A DNA stretch of 5,099 nucleotides from an uncultured Eubacteriales bacterium (GTDB lineage Bacteria > Bacillota > Clostridia > Lachnospirales > Lachnospiraceae): the NCBI GenBank assembly GCA_900321915.1, contig ONXW01000223.1, positions 1-5,099 of the forward strand, given 5' to 3'. This document shows, in pieces, positions 1 to 5,099 of the stretch. The notes below the pieces were generated by a model. The model was not told the origin of the DNA and made no database searches. It saw only the letters and a list, made by a program, of their open reading frames with translations. Numbering within the stretch: position 1 is the stretch's first letter; each line of letters begins with the position of its first letter. A program made the position numbers and the translations under genes.

Positions 1-2668
1 CACCGAAAATGGCGCGCAGGAGGCGTTCTTCGGCGGTCAGTTCGGTTTCGCCCTTCGGCGTGACTTTACCGACCAGGATGTCGCCTGCGTGCACTTCAGC
101 ACCGATGCGGACGATACCGCCCTCATCCAGATCCTTCAGGGCATCGTCTCCGACGCCCGGCACGTCGCGGGTAATCTCTTCCGGTCCGAGCTTGGTGTCG
201 CGGGATTCCGCTTCATATTCCTCGATATGGACGGATGTATATACGTCGTCTTTGACCAGTCTCTCGCTGATAAGGACGGCGTCCTCATAGTTGTAGCCTT
301 CCCAGGTCATGAACCCGATCAGCGGGTTCTTGCCCAGGGCAATCTCGCCGCCGCAGGTGGACGGGCCGTCGGCGATAACGTCGCCGGCTTCCACATGGTC
401 ACCCTTGTAGACGATGGGCTTCTGGTTATAGCAGTTGGACTGGTTGCTGCGCATGAACTTGGTCAGGTGGTACTCGTCCAGCACGCCGTCCTCGTCCCTG
501 CGGATGTTGATGCGGTCGGAGGAAGAAAGCTCCACGGTACCGGATGCCGTCGCCACCATGCACACGCCGGAGTCCACCGCCGCCTTGGCGTCGATACCGG
601 TGCTGACAGCAGCGCGCTCCGTCATCAGCAGCGGGACTGCCTGTCTCTGCATGTTGGATCCCATCAGGGCGCGGTTTGCGTCATCGTTCTGAAGGAACGG
701 AATCATGGAGGTCGCCACGGAGAAGACCATCTTCGGGGAAACGTCCATCAGGTCCACGCGGGTCTTCTGATAGGAGGACGTCTCATCGCGGAAACGTCCG
801 GAAACGTTCCTGTTGAGGAAATGTCCTTCTTCATCCAGCGGCTCGTTCGCCTGGGCGACGACAAAGTCGTCTTCCTCGTCAGCCGTCAGGTATACCACTT
901 CTTCCGTAACCCTGGGATTCTGCGGATCGCTCTTGTCCACCAGGCGGTAGGGAGCTTCCACAAAGCCGTATTCATTGACCTTGGCGTAGGTTGCCAGGGA
1001 GTTGATCAGGCCGATGTTCGGACCTTCCGGCGTCTCAATCGGGCACATGCGTCCGTAATGGGTATAGTGGACGTCGCGGACCTCGAAACCGGCGCGGTCC
1101 CTGGAAAGACCGCCGGGACCCAGGGCGGAAAGCCTTCTCTTGTGGGTCAGCTCGGACAGCGGGTTGTTCTGGTCCATGAACTGGGACAGCTGGGAGCTTC
1201 CGAAGAACTCCTTCACTGCCGCGGTGACCGGCTTGATATTGATCAGGCCCTGCGCGGTGATAGCGTCGATATCCTGGGTCGTCATTCTCTCCCGGACCAC
1301 GCGCTCCATACGGGACAGGCCGATGCGGTACTGGTTCTGAAGCAGCTCGCCGACCGAACGGATGCGGCGGTTGCCCAGGTGGTCAATGTCATCGCTGTTG
1401 CCGATGCCGTACTCCAGGTGCATATTATAATTAATGGAAGCGATGATATCTTCCCTGGTGATGTGCTTCGGAATCAGCTCGTGGATACGGTTCCTGATCT
1501 CCGCCGCCAGCTCATCGCCCTCCAGGCCCTGCTCCAGTATCTCTTTCAGGACAGGATAATAAACCAGCTCATTGATGCCCAGTTCCTTCAGGGCATCTTC
1601 CTCCATGCCGAGCCACTGGGAAGCGTCCACCATCATGTTGGACAGGACCTTGCAGTTCTTGCGCTCTGTCTGGATCATGACGTAGGGCACGCCGGCATTC
1701 TGGATTACAGCGGCACTGTCGCGGTCCAGGACTGTTCCCGCCTCGGCGATGATCTCGCCGGTCTCGGTATTGACCACATCTTCCGCAAGGGTATGACCCG
1801 CCAGGCGGCTGCGGAAGTGAAGCTTCTTATTAAATTTGTAGCGTCCCACCTTTGCCAGGTCGTAGCGCTTCGGGTCGAAGAACATGCCGTTTAAGAGGCT
1901 CTCCGCGCTGTCCACGGAAAGAGGCTCGCCCGGGCGGATCTTCTTATAGAGCTCCAGAAGGCCGTCCTCATAGTTGTTGGTCGGATCCTTCTCAAAGCTC
2001 TTCTCCAGCTTCAGCTCCTCGCCGAAGAGCTCTTCGATCTCGGCGTTGGTGCCGTAGCCCAGGGCACGGACGAGAACTGTCACCGGGACTTTCCTTGTCC
2101 GGTCTACGCGGACATAGAATACATCATTGGAATCGGTCTCATACTCAAGCCATGCGCCGCGGTTCGGGATAACCGTGCAGCTGAACAGCTCCGTACCGAC
2201 CTTGTCGTGCGTAACATCGTAATAAATACCAGGGGAACGGACTAACTGGCTGACAATAACGCGCTCTGCGCCGTTGATGACGAAGGAGCCCGTGTCTGTC
2301 ATAAGGGGAAGCTCACCCATAAAGATCTCGTGCTCATTGATCTCATCCGTATCTTTATTATGAAGCTTCACGGTAACTTTCAGCGGAGCAGCGTAAGTCG
2401 CGTCGCGCTCCTTACACTCCTCTATGGTATATTTCGTCTCATCCTTGCAAATCTTGAATTTGCCGAATTCGAGACTGAGGTGCCCGGCAAAATCCGTGAT
2501 CGGAGAAATATCATCAAAGGCCTCGCGCAGTCCCTCGTCAAGGAACCACTGATAAGAGTTCTTCTGGATATCGATCAGGTTCGGGATCTCAAGTACTTCC
2601 TGATGTCTGGCAAAAGTCATTCTCTGACCGTTGCCGGATTTGACCGGATGCATTCTGCATTTTTCCAT
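1..2668 (-). CDS. rpoB: RNA polymerase beta subunit RpoB, partial (N-terminal 889 codons)
   Basis: This is the beta subunit of the core RNA polymerase, which forms one pincer of the clamp and much of the catalytic cleft. The minus-strand frame is open from the ATG at 2668 to the window edge, so about the last quarter or more of the protein is missing, including the C-terminal active-site lysines. Visible family landmarks are the [16 protein letters not shown] stretch (about residues 75-90), LVRSPGIYY, the rifampicin region at residues 490-518, [12 protein letters not shown] (about 543-554), [32 protein letters not shown] with the conserved acidic pair E795/D796, and LLRAIFG at the edge. Residues matching E. 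coli D516, H526 and S531 are D499, H509 and S514, all wild type. The ATG at 2668 gives the usual clostridial MEK-type N-terminus and has an AGGGGTG ribosome site 9 nt upstream; an in-frame GTG at 2680 lies inside that site and is unlikely. Identity is very sure. Confidence 0.98.
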   Translation of the reverse strand, partial: MEKCRMHPVKSGNGQRMTFARHQEVLEIPNLIDIQKNSYQWFLDEGLREAFDDISPITDFAGHLSLEFGKFKICKDETKYTIEECKERDATYAAPLKVTVKLHNKDTDEINEHEIFMGELPLMTDTGSFVINGAERVIVSQLVRSPGIYYDVTHDKVGTELFSCTVIPNRGAWLEYETDSNDVFYVRVDRTRKVPVTVLVRALGYGTNAEIEELFGEELKLEKSFEKDPTNNYEDGLLELYKKIRPGEPLSVDSAESLLNGMFFDPKRYDLAKVGRYKFNKKLHFRSRLAGHTLAEDVVNTETGEIIAEAGTVLDRDSAAVIQNAGVPYVMIQTERKNCKVLSNMMVDASQWLGMEEDALKELGINELVYYPVLKEILEQGLEGDELAAEIRNRIHELIPKHITREDIIASINYNMHLEYGIGNSDDIDHLGNRRIRSVGELLQNQYRIGLSRMERVVRERMTTQDIDAITAQGLINIKPVTAAVKEFFGSSQLSQFMDQNNPLSELTHKRRLSALGPGGLSRDRAGFEVRDVHYTHYGRMCPIETPEGPNIGLINSLATYAKVNEYGFVEAPYRLVDKSDPQNPRVTEEVVYLTADEEDDFVVAQANEPLDEEGHFLNRNVSGRFRDETSSYQKTRVDLMDVSPKMVFSVATSMIPFLQNDDANRALMGSNMQRQAVPLLMTERAAVSTGIDAKAAVDSGVCMVATASGTVELSSSDRINIRRDEDGVLDEYHLTKFMRSNQSNCYNQKPIVYKGDHVEAGDVIADGPSTCGGEIALGKNPLIGFMTWEGYNYEDAVLISERLVKDDVYTSVHIEEYEAESRDTKLGPEEITRDVPGVGDDALKDLDEGGIVRIGAEVHAGDILVGKVTPKGETELTAEERLLRAIFG
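1121..1201 (-). other. rpoB: Rifampicin-resistance-determining region of rpoB
   Basis: These bases encode residues 490-516, which line the rifampicin pocket beside the RNA exit path. Numbering is offset by 17 from E. coli RpoB. Positions matching E. coli Q513, D516, H526, R529 and S531 are Q496, D499, H509, R512 and S514, so none of the common resistance substitutions is present. Differences from E. coli (L507 and L513 in place of isoleucine) are conservative. Susceptibility is inferred from this and does not exclude other mechanisms such as rifampin inactivation. Confidence 0.9.
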
Positions 2669-2780
2669 TCGACGTTTCACCCCTGTTATCTTTCATCTGC
2701 GTTTTCACGGGCGTGCCTGTTCTGCCTCCCTTTGCTTTCCGGCAAGGCGGCATAAGAGCCCACGTTTCCATAATAGTGCA
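2669..2780 (-). other. Predicted 5' leader of the rpoB transcript
   Basis: If transcription starts about 7 nt past the -10 box, rpoB has an untranslated leader of about 112 nt, longer than a minimal leader. It can form a small hairpin with arm 2747-2742 (CCTTGC) pairing to 2735-2729 (GCAAAGG, one bulged A), and contains a short self-complementary element at 2706-2715. No U-run follows these, so they do not look like an attenuator, and I recognise no known riboswitch or ribosomal-protein-binding motif. The start point and the folding are both predictions. Confidence 0.45.
2678..2684 (-). promoter_or_regulatory. Ribosome binding site of rpoB
   Basis: AGGGGTG on the minus strand lies 9 nt before the ATG at 2668. 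It supports that ATG over the in-frame GTG at 2680, which falls inside the site itself. Confidence 0.75.
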
Positions 2781-2786
2781 AATTTC

Positions 2787-2815
2787 ATAATATCATGCGC
2801 CTGTCAATAAGTCAA
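2787..2815 (-). promoter_or_regulatory. Sigma-A-type promoter for rpoB
   Basis: On the minus strand a -35 box TTGACT (2815-2810) is separated by exactly 17 bp from a -10 box TATTAT (2792-2787). A TG one base before the -10 hexamer makes it an extended -10. Orientation and distance suit rpoB, with a start near 2780. It implies that rpoB can be transcribed without read-through from upstream ribosomal protein genes. A second TTGACA (2807-2802) overlaps the spacer but has no good -10 at 16-18 bp. Confidence 0.8.
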
Positions 2816-2819
2816 CGCA

Positions 2820-2832
2820 TTTCATCATGAAA
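2820..2832. repeat. Interrupted palindrome between the divergent promoters
   Basis: TTTCAT-C-ATGAAA has two perfect 6-bp arms around one central base. It sits 4 bp upstream of the rpoB -35 box and about 36 bp upstream of the -35 box of the rightward promoter, where an operator or activator site could act on either. The region is AT-rich, so a chance palindrome is quite possible, and no regulator is recognised. Confidence 0.3.
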
Positions 2833-2868
2833 AACTGCCAAAAATCACCTCTCTTTTCCTGTTTTTAC

Positions 2869-2897
2869 TTGCCATTTTGCAGGACAGATGATATAAT
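2869..2897 (+). promoter_or_regulatory. Strong sigma-A-type promoter for the membrane-protein gene
   Basis: A -35 box TTGCCA (2869-2874) is followed after 17 bp by a perfect -10 box TATAAT (2892-2897), preceded by TG at 2889-2890, which gives an extended -10. T-rich stretches lie just upstream of the -35. A start near 2904 gives a leader of about 71 nt for the gene beginning at 2975. The near-consensus elements suggest substantial constitutive transcription. Confidence 0.85.
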
Positions 2898-2908
2898 ATT
2901 TTTCCGTA

Positions 2909-2945
2909 TGGTCACCATTCGGAGATTCTGCCGGAATCGGGACCA
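2909..2945 (+). other. Possible stem-loop in the 5' leader of the membrane-protein gene
   Basis: Just after the predicted transcription start, TGGTC (2909-2913) can pair with GACCA (2941-2945), and inside it GATTC (2924-2928) pairs with GAATC (2934-2938) around a 5-nt loop. The two stems are joined by an asymmetric internal loop. The first half also holds ATGGT-C-ACCAT (2908-2918), which could instead be a DNA operator. Pairing is seen in the sequence; function is unknown and stability modest. Confidence 0.3.
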
Positions 2946-2962
2946 CTTTTATCAACAGCACT

Positions 2963-2968
2963 GGAGGT
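2963..2968 (+). promoter_or_regulatory. Ribosome binding site of the membrane-protein gene
   Basis: A consensus GGAGGT lies 6 nt before the ATG at 2975. It fixes that start and predicts efficient translation. Confidence 0.85.
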
Positions 2969-2974
2969 ATCTAT

Positions 2975-3457
2975 ATGAACACTCTGACTACCGTACTGCT
3001 GGTGATTCTGGCAGTGCTGGTCGTTCTTCTGGCAGTTCTCTATTTTCTCGGGAACCGGATGCAGAAACGCCAGGCGGAACAGCAGGAACTTCTGGAAGCA
3101 GCAAAACAGACCGTGTCCATCCTGGTGATTGACAAGAAGATGCTGCGGCTGAAGGACTCCGGCCTTCCGAAGCAGGTCATCGAGCAGACCCCCTGGTACG
3201 CAAAACGTTCCAAGCTTCCTATCGTCAAGGCTAAAGTCGGCTCCAGGGTGATGACCCTCATCGCACAGGACACCGCATTCCAGCAGCTTCCCCTCAAGAC
3301 GGAAGCGAGGGTTGTGGTCAGCGGCCTCTACATCACAGAGGTCAAAAGTGTGCGCGGCGGCATCCCGCCCATTCCCAAGAAGAAACAGGGCTTTTTCGCA
3401 AGGATGTTCGATTCCGCCCAGGGACGCCTCAAGGCAAACAGTTCCTCTAAAAAGTAA
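2975..3457 (+). CDS. Single-pass membrane-anchored protein of unknown function
   Basis: This 160-residue protein has a strongly hydrophobic helix at about residues 5-26, directly followed by basic residues (NRMQKR), so the positive-inside rule places the rest in the cytoplasm. A short polar, helix-prone stretch (about 27-46, rich in Q, E and A) leads to a compact mixed domain of about residues 46-127, with alternating hydrophobic strands such as VSILVID, LPIVKAKVG, VMTLIA and ARVVVSGLYITEVK. The last 30 residues are lysine- and serine-rich and probably disordered. No signal-peptidase site, catalytic motif or named domain is recognised. I have an impression that similar small proteins occur in Lachnospiraceae, but cannot verify it. 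It stands alone as a transcription unit, divergent from rpoB, with a near-consensus promoter, a perfect ribosome site and its own terminator, so it is very likely a real, expressed gene. No function is proposed. Confidence 0.9.
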   Translation: MNTLTTVLLVILAVLVVLLAVLYFLGNRMQKRQAEQQELLEAAKQTVSILVIDKKMLRLKDSGLPKQVIEQTPWYAKRSKLPIVKAKVGSRVMTLIAQDTAFQQLPLKTEARVVVSGLYITEVKSVRGGIPPIPKKKQGFFARMFDSAQGRLKANSSSKK

Positions 3458-3482
3458 AACCTGCAATTCAGCTGAAACGGAT

Positions 3483-3530
3483 AAAAAGGACGTGCAGAAA
3501 ACGAATCTACGTTTCCTGCACGTCCTTTTT
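3483..3530. terminator. Bidirectional intrinsic terminator between convergent genes
   Basis: A perfect 15-bp stem (3483-3497 with 3516-3530, GC-rich core GGACGTGCAG) continues through one A-C mismatch into five more pairs (3499-3503 with 3510-3514) closed by a 6-nt loop. The plus strand ends in a T-rich tract (to about 3540), right for ending the membrane-protein gene. The A-run at 3483-3487 gives a U-run on the minus strand, so it can also end the ddl-DUF1934 transcript. It fills most of the 83-bp gap between the two convergent stop codons. Confidence 0.92.
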
Positions 3531-3540
3531 CTGTTTTTCT

Positions 3541-3984
3541 TTAACTGTCCTGTCCTTCTCTTCCCTTTTTGGAGCGGGCCTCTATCACGACCCGGGAATC
3601 CGATGTCTTTACGGAATTCATCTCCAGGCTGTACAGAATCTCCGCGCGGAGAAGATCCTCCTCTTCCAGGATCTGCATGTCAAAGGTGGATATGGTCAGG
3701 ATAATCTCCCCGAAAGGTGTGCTGTAGCAGTTGACCGTTGTCTTGCCGGGCTCAAACTCCATGTGCGCCCGCACATCCCCGCCCCGGAGGATCTCCGCCT
3801 TGCGGTCTGACAGCTTGATGGTGCACCTGAGAGGCCGCTCAGCGTCCTCCTGGTACTCATCATATATGATGTAGTGCTTCCCGTTCTTCTTATAATATAC
3901 GCCGGAGGTAACTACGGAAACATCTCCGGATTCCCCGTCCACCGTATGGATTCCGCTGACGCTCACGAGCACGTCTCTCGTCAT
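3541..3984 (-). CDS. DUF1934 / YwiB-family beta-barrel protein
   Basis: This 147-residue protein matches the DUF1934 family (Bacillus subtilis YwiB), small cytoplasmic proteins with a calycin-like beta-barrel and no established function. Family features seen are an N-terminal strand VLVSVSGIH, the GVYYKKNGKHYIIYDEY segment (about residues 28-44), IKLSD...AEILRGGD (56-70), the signature HMEFEPGKTTVNCYSTPFGEI (74-94) and the strand LLRAEILYSLEMN. No signal peptide or membrane helix is present. I chose the ATG at 3984 because GAGGTG (3996-3991) lies 6 nt upstream; the in-frame GTG at 3993, which would add three residues, lies within that site. The gene begins 24 nt after the ddl stop with no promoter between, so the two are probably cotranscribed. 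In Bacillus this family lies next to argS; here the terminator follows directly instead. The family call is confident, the role unknown. Confidence 0.88.
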   Translation of the reverse strand: MTRDVLVSVSGIHTVDGESGDVSVVTSGVYYKKNGKHYIIYDEYQEDAERPLRCTIKLSDRKAEILRGGDVRAHMEFEPGKTTVNCYSTPFGEIILTISTFDMQILEEEDLLRAEILYSLEMNSVKTSDSRVVIEARSKKGREGQDS

Positions 3985-3990
3985 CTGCTT

Positions 3991-3996
3991 CACCTC
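3991..3996 (-). promoter_or_regulatory. Ribosome binding site that decides the DUF1934 gene start
   Basis: GAGGTG on the minus strand is 6 nt from the ATG at 3984. Its last three bases are the GTG that a longest-ORF caller would use as the start, so the shorter protein is preferred. Confidence 0.7.
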
Positions 3997-4008
3997 ATCC
4001 GGACAGTT

Positions 4009-5073
4009 TCAGCGCCCGTATCTCTTCAGGCCATGCTCGATAAGTCTTGTCACCAGTTCTTTCCTGCTCACTCCGGCCGCGTCCATAATCATGGGATACA
4101 TGCTGATGCCGGTAAAACCGGGCATCGTATTGATCTCATTGAAGATCACGCTGCCGTCTTCCGTCACGAAAAAGTCCACGCGGGAAAGGCCGTACCCGTC
4201 CACCGCACGGAACACTTCCTCCGCACTCCGCATTACTTTCTCGCGGATGCCCTCCGGAAGGGAGGGTTCCACCACGGTCTGGGAATCCGGGTTGTTGTAC
4301 TTCGCGTCATAATCATAGAATTCCGCCGCAGCCAGGATCTCGCCGACGCCGAAAGCCTGCACCGGCTCATCCCCGCCGCCGAAGACGGCGCACTCGATCT
4401 CCCTGCCCCGGATCATCTCCTCCACAAGGATCTTCCGGTCATGCTCCGCGGCGATGCGGAGGCCTTCCTCCAGCATCTCACGGTTGTCCGCGCGGCTCAC
4501 GCCGCAGGAGGATCCTGCATTGCAGGGCTTGATAAAGACCGGATAGGAAAAACGGGCCTCGACGCGGTCTGTCACGCGCCGCATGTCCTCGAGCTCTTCC
4601 CGCAGGACGCCCTCAAAATCCGCCTGGCGGATGCCGCGGGCATTGACCACCGTCTTTGTGTACAGCTTATCCATGGAAACCGCGGAAGCCAGCACGCCGC
4701 AGCCCACGTAGGGAATCCTCGCCAGCTCAAAGATTCCCTGGACCGTCCCGTCCTCGCCCCAGAGGCCGTGCAGTACCGGGAAAACGACGTCCACCCGGAT
4801 CTTCTGCGCGCGGTCGCCGTCCAGGATGAGCAGCGCCTTCTCGTCCGCGTCCGGGGACAGCACTGCCCGGAGTTTTCCGTCAGCCCATACGCCGGTGACG
4901 ATATCCTCCGTGCTCTCCGTCAGGAGCCATCTCCCGTCCCTGGTGATTCCCACCAGCACCGGGCTGTACTTTTCCGTGTCAATGCTGCGGATGACGTTCA
5001 CCGCGGACCTGCAGGACACCTCATGCTCCGAGGACTGTCCGCCGAATAATACCAGAACATTTATCTTCATCAT
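4009..5073 (-). CDS. ddl: D-alanine--D-alanine ligase
   Basis: Ddl joins two D-alanines with ATP in the cytoplasm to make the dipeptide that MurF adds to the peptidoglycan precursor (EC 6.3.2.4). The 354-residue length is typical. In order: GGQSSEHEVS (11-20, E16 matching E. coli DdlB E15), VFPVLHGLWGEDGTVQG (97-113), YVGCGVLASAVSMDK (122-136), the ATP-grasp loop IKPCNAGSSCGVS (181-193, S188 matching S150), LVEEMIRGREIE, the omega-loop FYDYDAKY (252-259), SRVDFF (R298, D300) and FNEINTMPGFT (E313, N315), then SMYP (324-327). Y259 matches DdlB Y216, which favours D-alanine; the phenylalanine of D-lactate ligases is absent. All catalytic and metal-binding residues I can align are present. The ATG at 5073 has AGAAAGG 7 nt upstream; a second ATG at 5070 is possible. 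No promoter is visible in the 26 bases upstream, so it may belong to a longer operon. It is followed by the DUF1934 gene. Confidence 0.97.
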   Translation of the reverse strand: MMKINVLVLFGGQSSEHEVSCRSAVNVIRSIDTEKYSPVLVGITRDGRWLLTESTEDIVTGVWADGKLRAVLSPDADEKALLILDGDRAQKIRVDVVFPVLHGLWGEDGTVQGIFELARIPYVGCGVLASAVSMDKLYTKTVVNARGIRQADFEGVLREELEDMRRVTDRVEARFSYPVFIKPCNAGSSCGVSRADNREMLEEGLRIAAEHDRKILVEEMIRGREIECAVFGGGDEPVQAFGVGEILAAAEFYDYDAKYNNPDSQTVVEPSLPEGIREKVMRSAEEVFRAVDGYGLSRVDFFVTEDGSVIFNEINTMPGFTGISMYPMIMDAAGVSRKELVTRLIEHGLKRYGR

Positions 5074-5080
5074 ATGAATG

Positions 5081-5087
5081 CCTTTCT
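5081..5087 (-). promoter_or_regulatory. Ribosome binding site of ddl
   Basis: AGAAAGG lies 7 nt before the ATG at 5073 and 10 nt before the ATG at 5070, which slightly favours the first. The match to the anti-Shine-Dalgarno sequence is moderate. Confidence 0.55.
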
Positions 5088-5099
5088 GTCGGGTTCTTC

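Noticed and set aside
89..1894. 601-codon open frame on the plus strand opposite rpoB
   Set aside because: It lies wholly antisense to a clearly coding, conserved rpoB. Its long openness follows from the GC-rich codon use of rpoB; the protein is histidine- and valine-rich low-information sequence with no recognisable family.
2330..2755. 141-codon open frame on the plus strand over the start of rpoB
   Set aside because: It overlaps the conserved N-terminus of RpoB in antisense and has no ribosome site or recognisable product.
2589..2771. 60-codon minus-strand frame that could be a leader peptide ahead of rpoB
   Set aside because: Its ATG at 2771 has no ribosome site and lies about 9 nt from the predicted transcript start. 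The frame runs into rpoB out of phase and shows no regulatory codon run.
2802..2807. Perfect TTGACA -35 box on the minus strand
   Set aside because: No acceptable -10 hexamer lies 16-18 bp downstream (2784-2779 reads AATTTG). The TTGACT eight bases upstream pairs with TATTAT at the ideal 17 bp.
2912..3466. 184-codon open frame on the minus strand opposite the membrane-protein gene
   Set aside because: The plus-strand gene has promoter, ribosome site, membrane helix and terminator. The antisense frame has none of these and would run across the rightward promoter's leader.
3985..3993. GTG start at 3993 for the DUF1934 gene
   Set aside because: The GTG is the end of the ribosome site GAGGTG that serves the ATG at 3984, so starting there would leave it with no well-placed site.
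3874..5049. 391-codon open frame on the plus strand opposite ddl
   Set aside because: It is antisense to ddl and part of the DUF1934 gene, both well supported by family motifs; composition is that of a reverse-complement shadow.

Overview
The window reads as ordinary core chromosome of a Gram-positive, moderately GC-rich anaerobe in the Clostridia, most likely a Lachnospiraceae member. The assignment rests on the RpoB N-terminus (a MEK-R-type start, the conserved [16 protein letters not shown] stretch, no large proteobacterial-type insertions) and on the Firmicutes-type DUF1934 protein. It is inference from remembered family features, not from a search. I see no mobile element, CRISPR array, tRNA or rRNA, and no undescribed defence or metabolic system that I could defend.

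Layout: positions 1-2668 (minus strand) hold the first 889 codons of rpoB, the RNA polymerase beta subunit; its 3' end lies beyond the left edge. A 306-bp divergent intergenic region (2669-2974) follows. It holds two back-to-back sigma-A-type promoters, both with an extended -10 element: one firing left into rpoB with a leader of about 112 nt, one firing right into a small gene. That gene (2975-3457, plus) encodes a 160-residue single-pass membrane-anchored protein of unknown function. A strong, probably bidirectional terminator (3483-3530) separates it from a convergent minus-strand pair: ddl (D-alanine--D-alanine ligase, 5073-4009), then a DUF1934/YwiB-family beta-barrel protein (3984-3541) starting 24 nt after the ddl stop.

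How the genes work together: rpoB (transcription) and ddl (peptidoglycan precursor synthesis) are unrelated housekeeping functions that happen to be neighbours. The ddl-DUF1934 pair is probably cotranscribed. The membrane-protein gene shares only its promoter region with rpoB. Within the visible sequence rpoB is not preceded by rplJ-rplL, its usual upstream neighbours in many bacteria; it has its own promoter instead.

Phenotype-relevant residues look wild type. The rifampicin-resistance-determining region of RpoB matches the susceptible consensus at the main resistance positions, and Ddl carries the tyrosine typical of D-Ala-D-Ala rather than D-Ala-D-Lac ligases.
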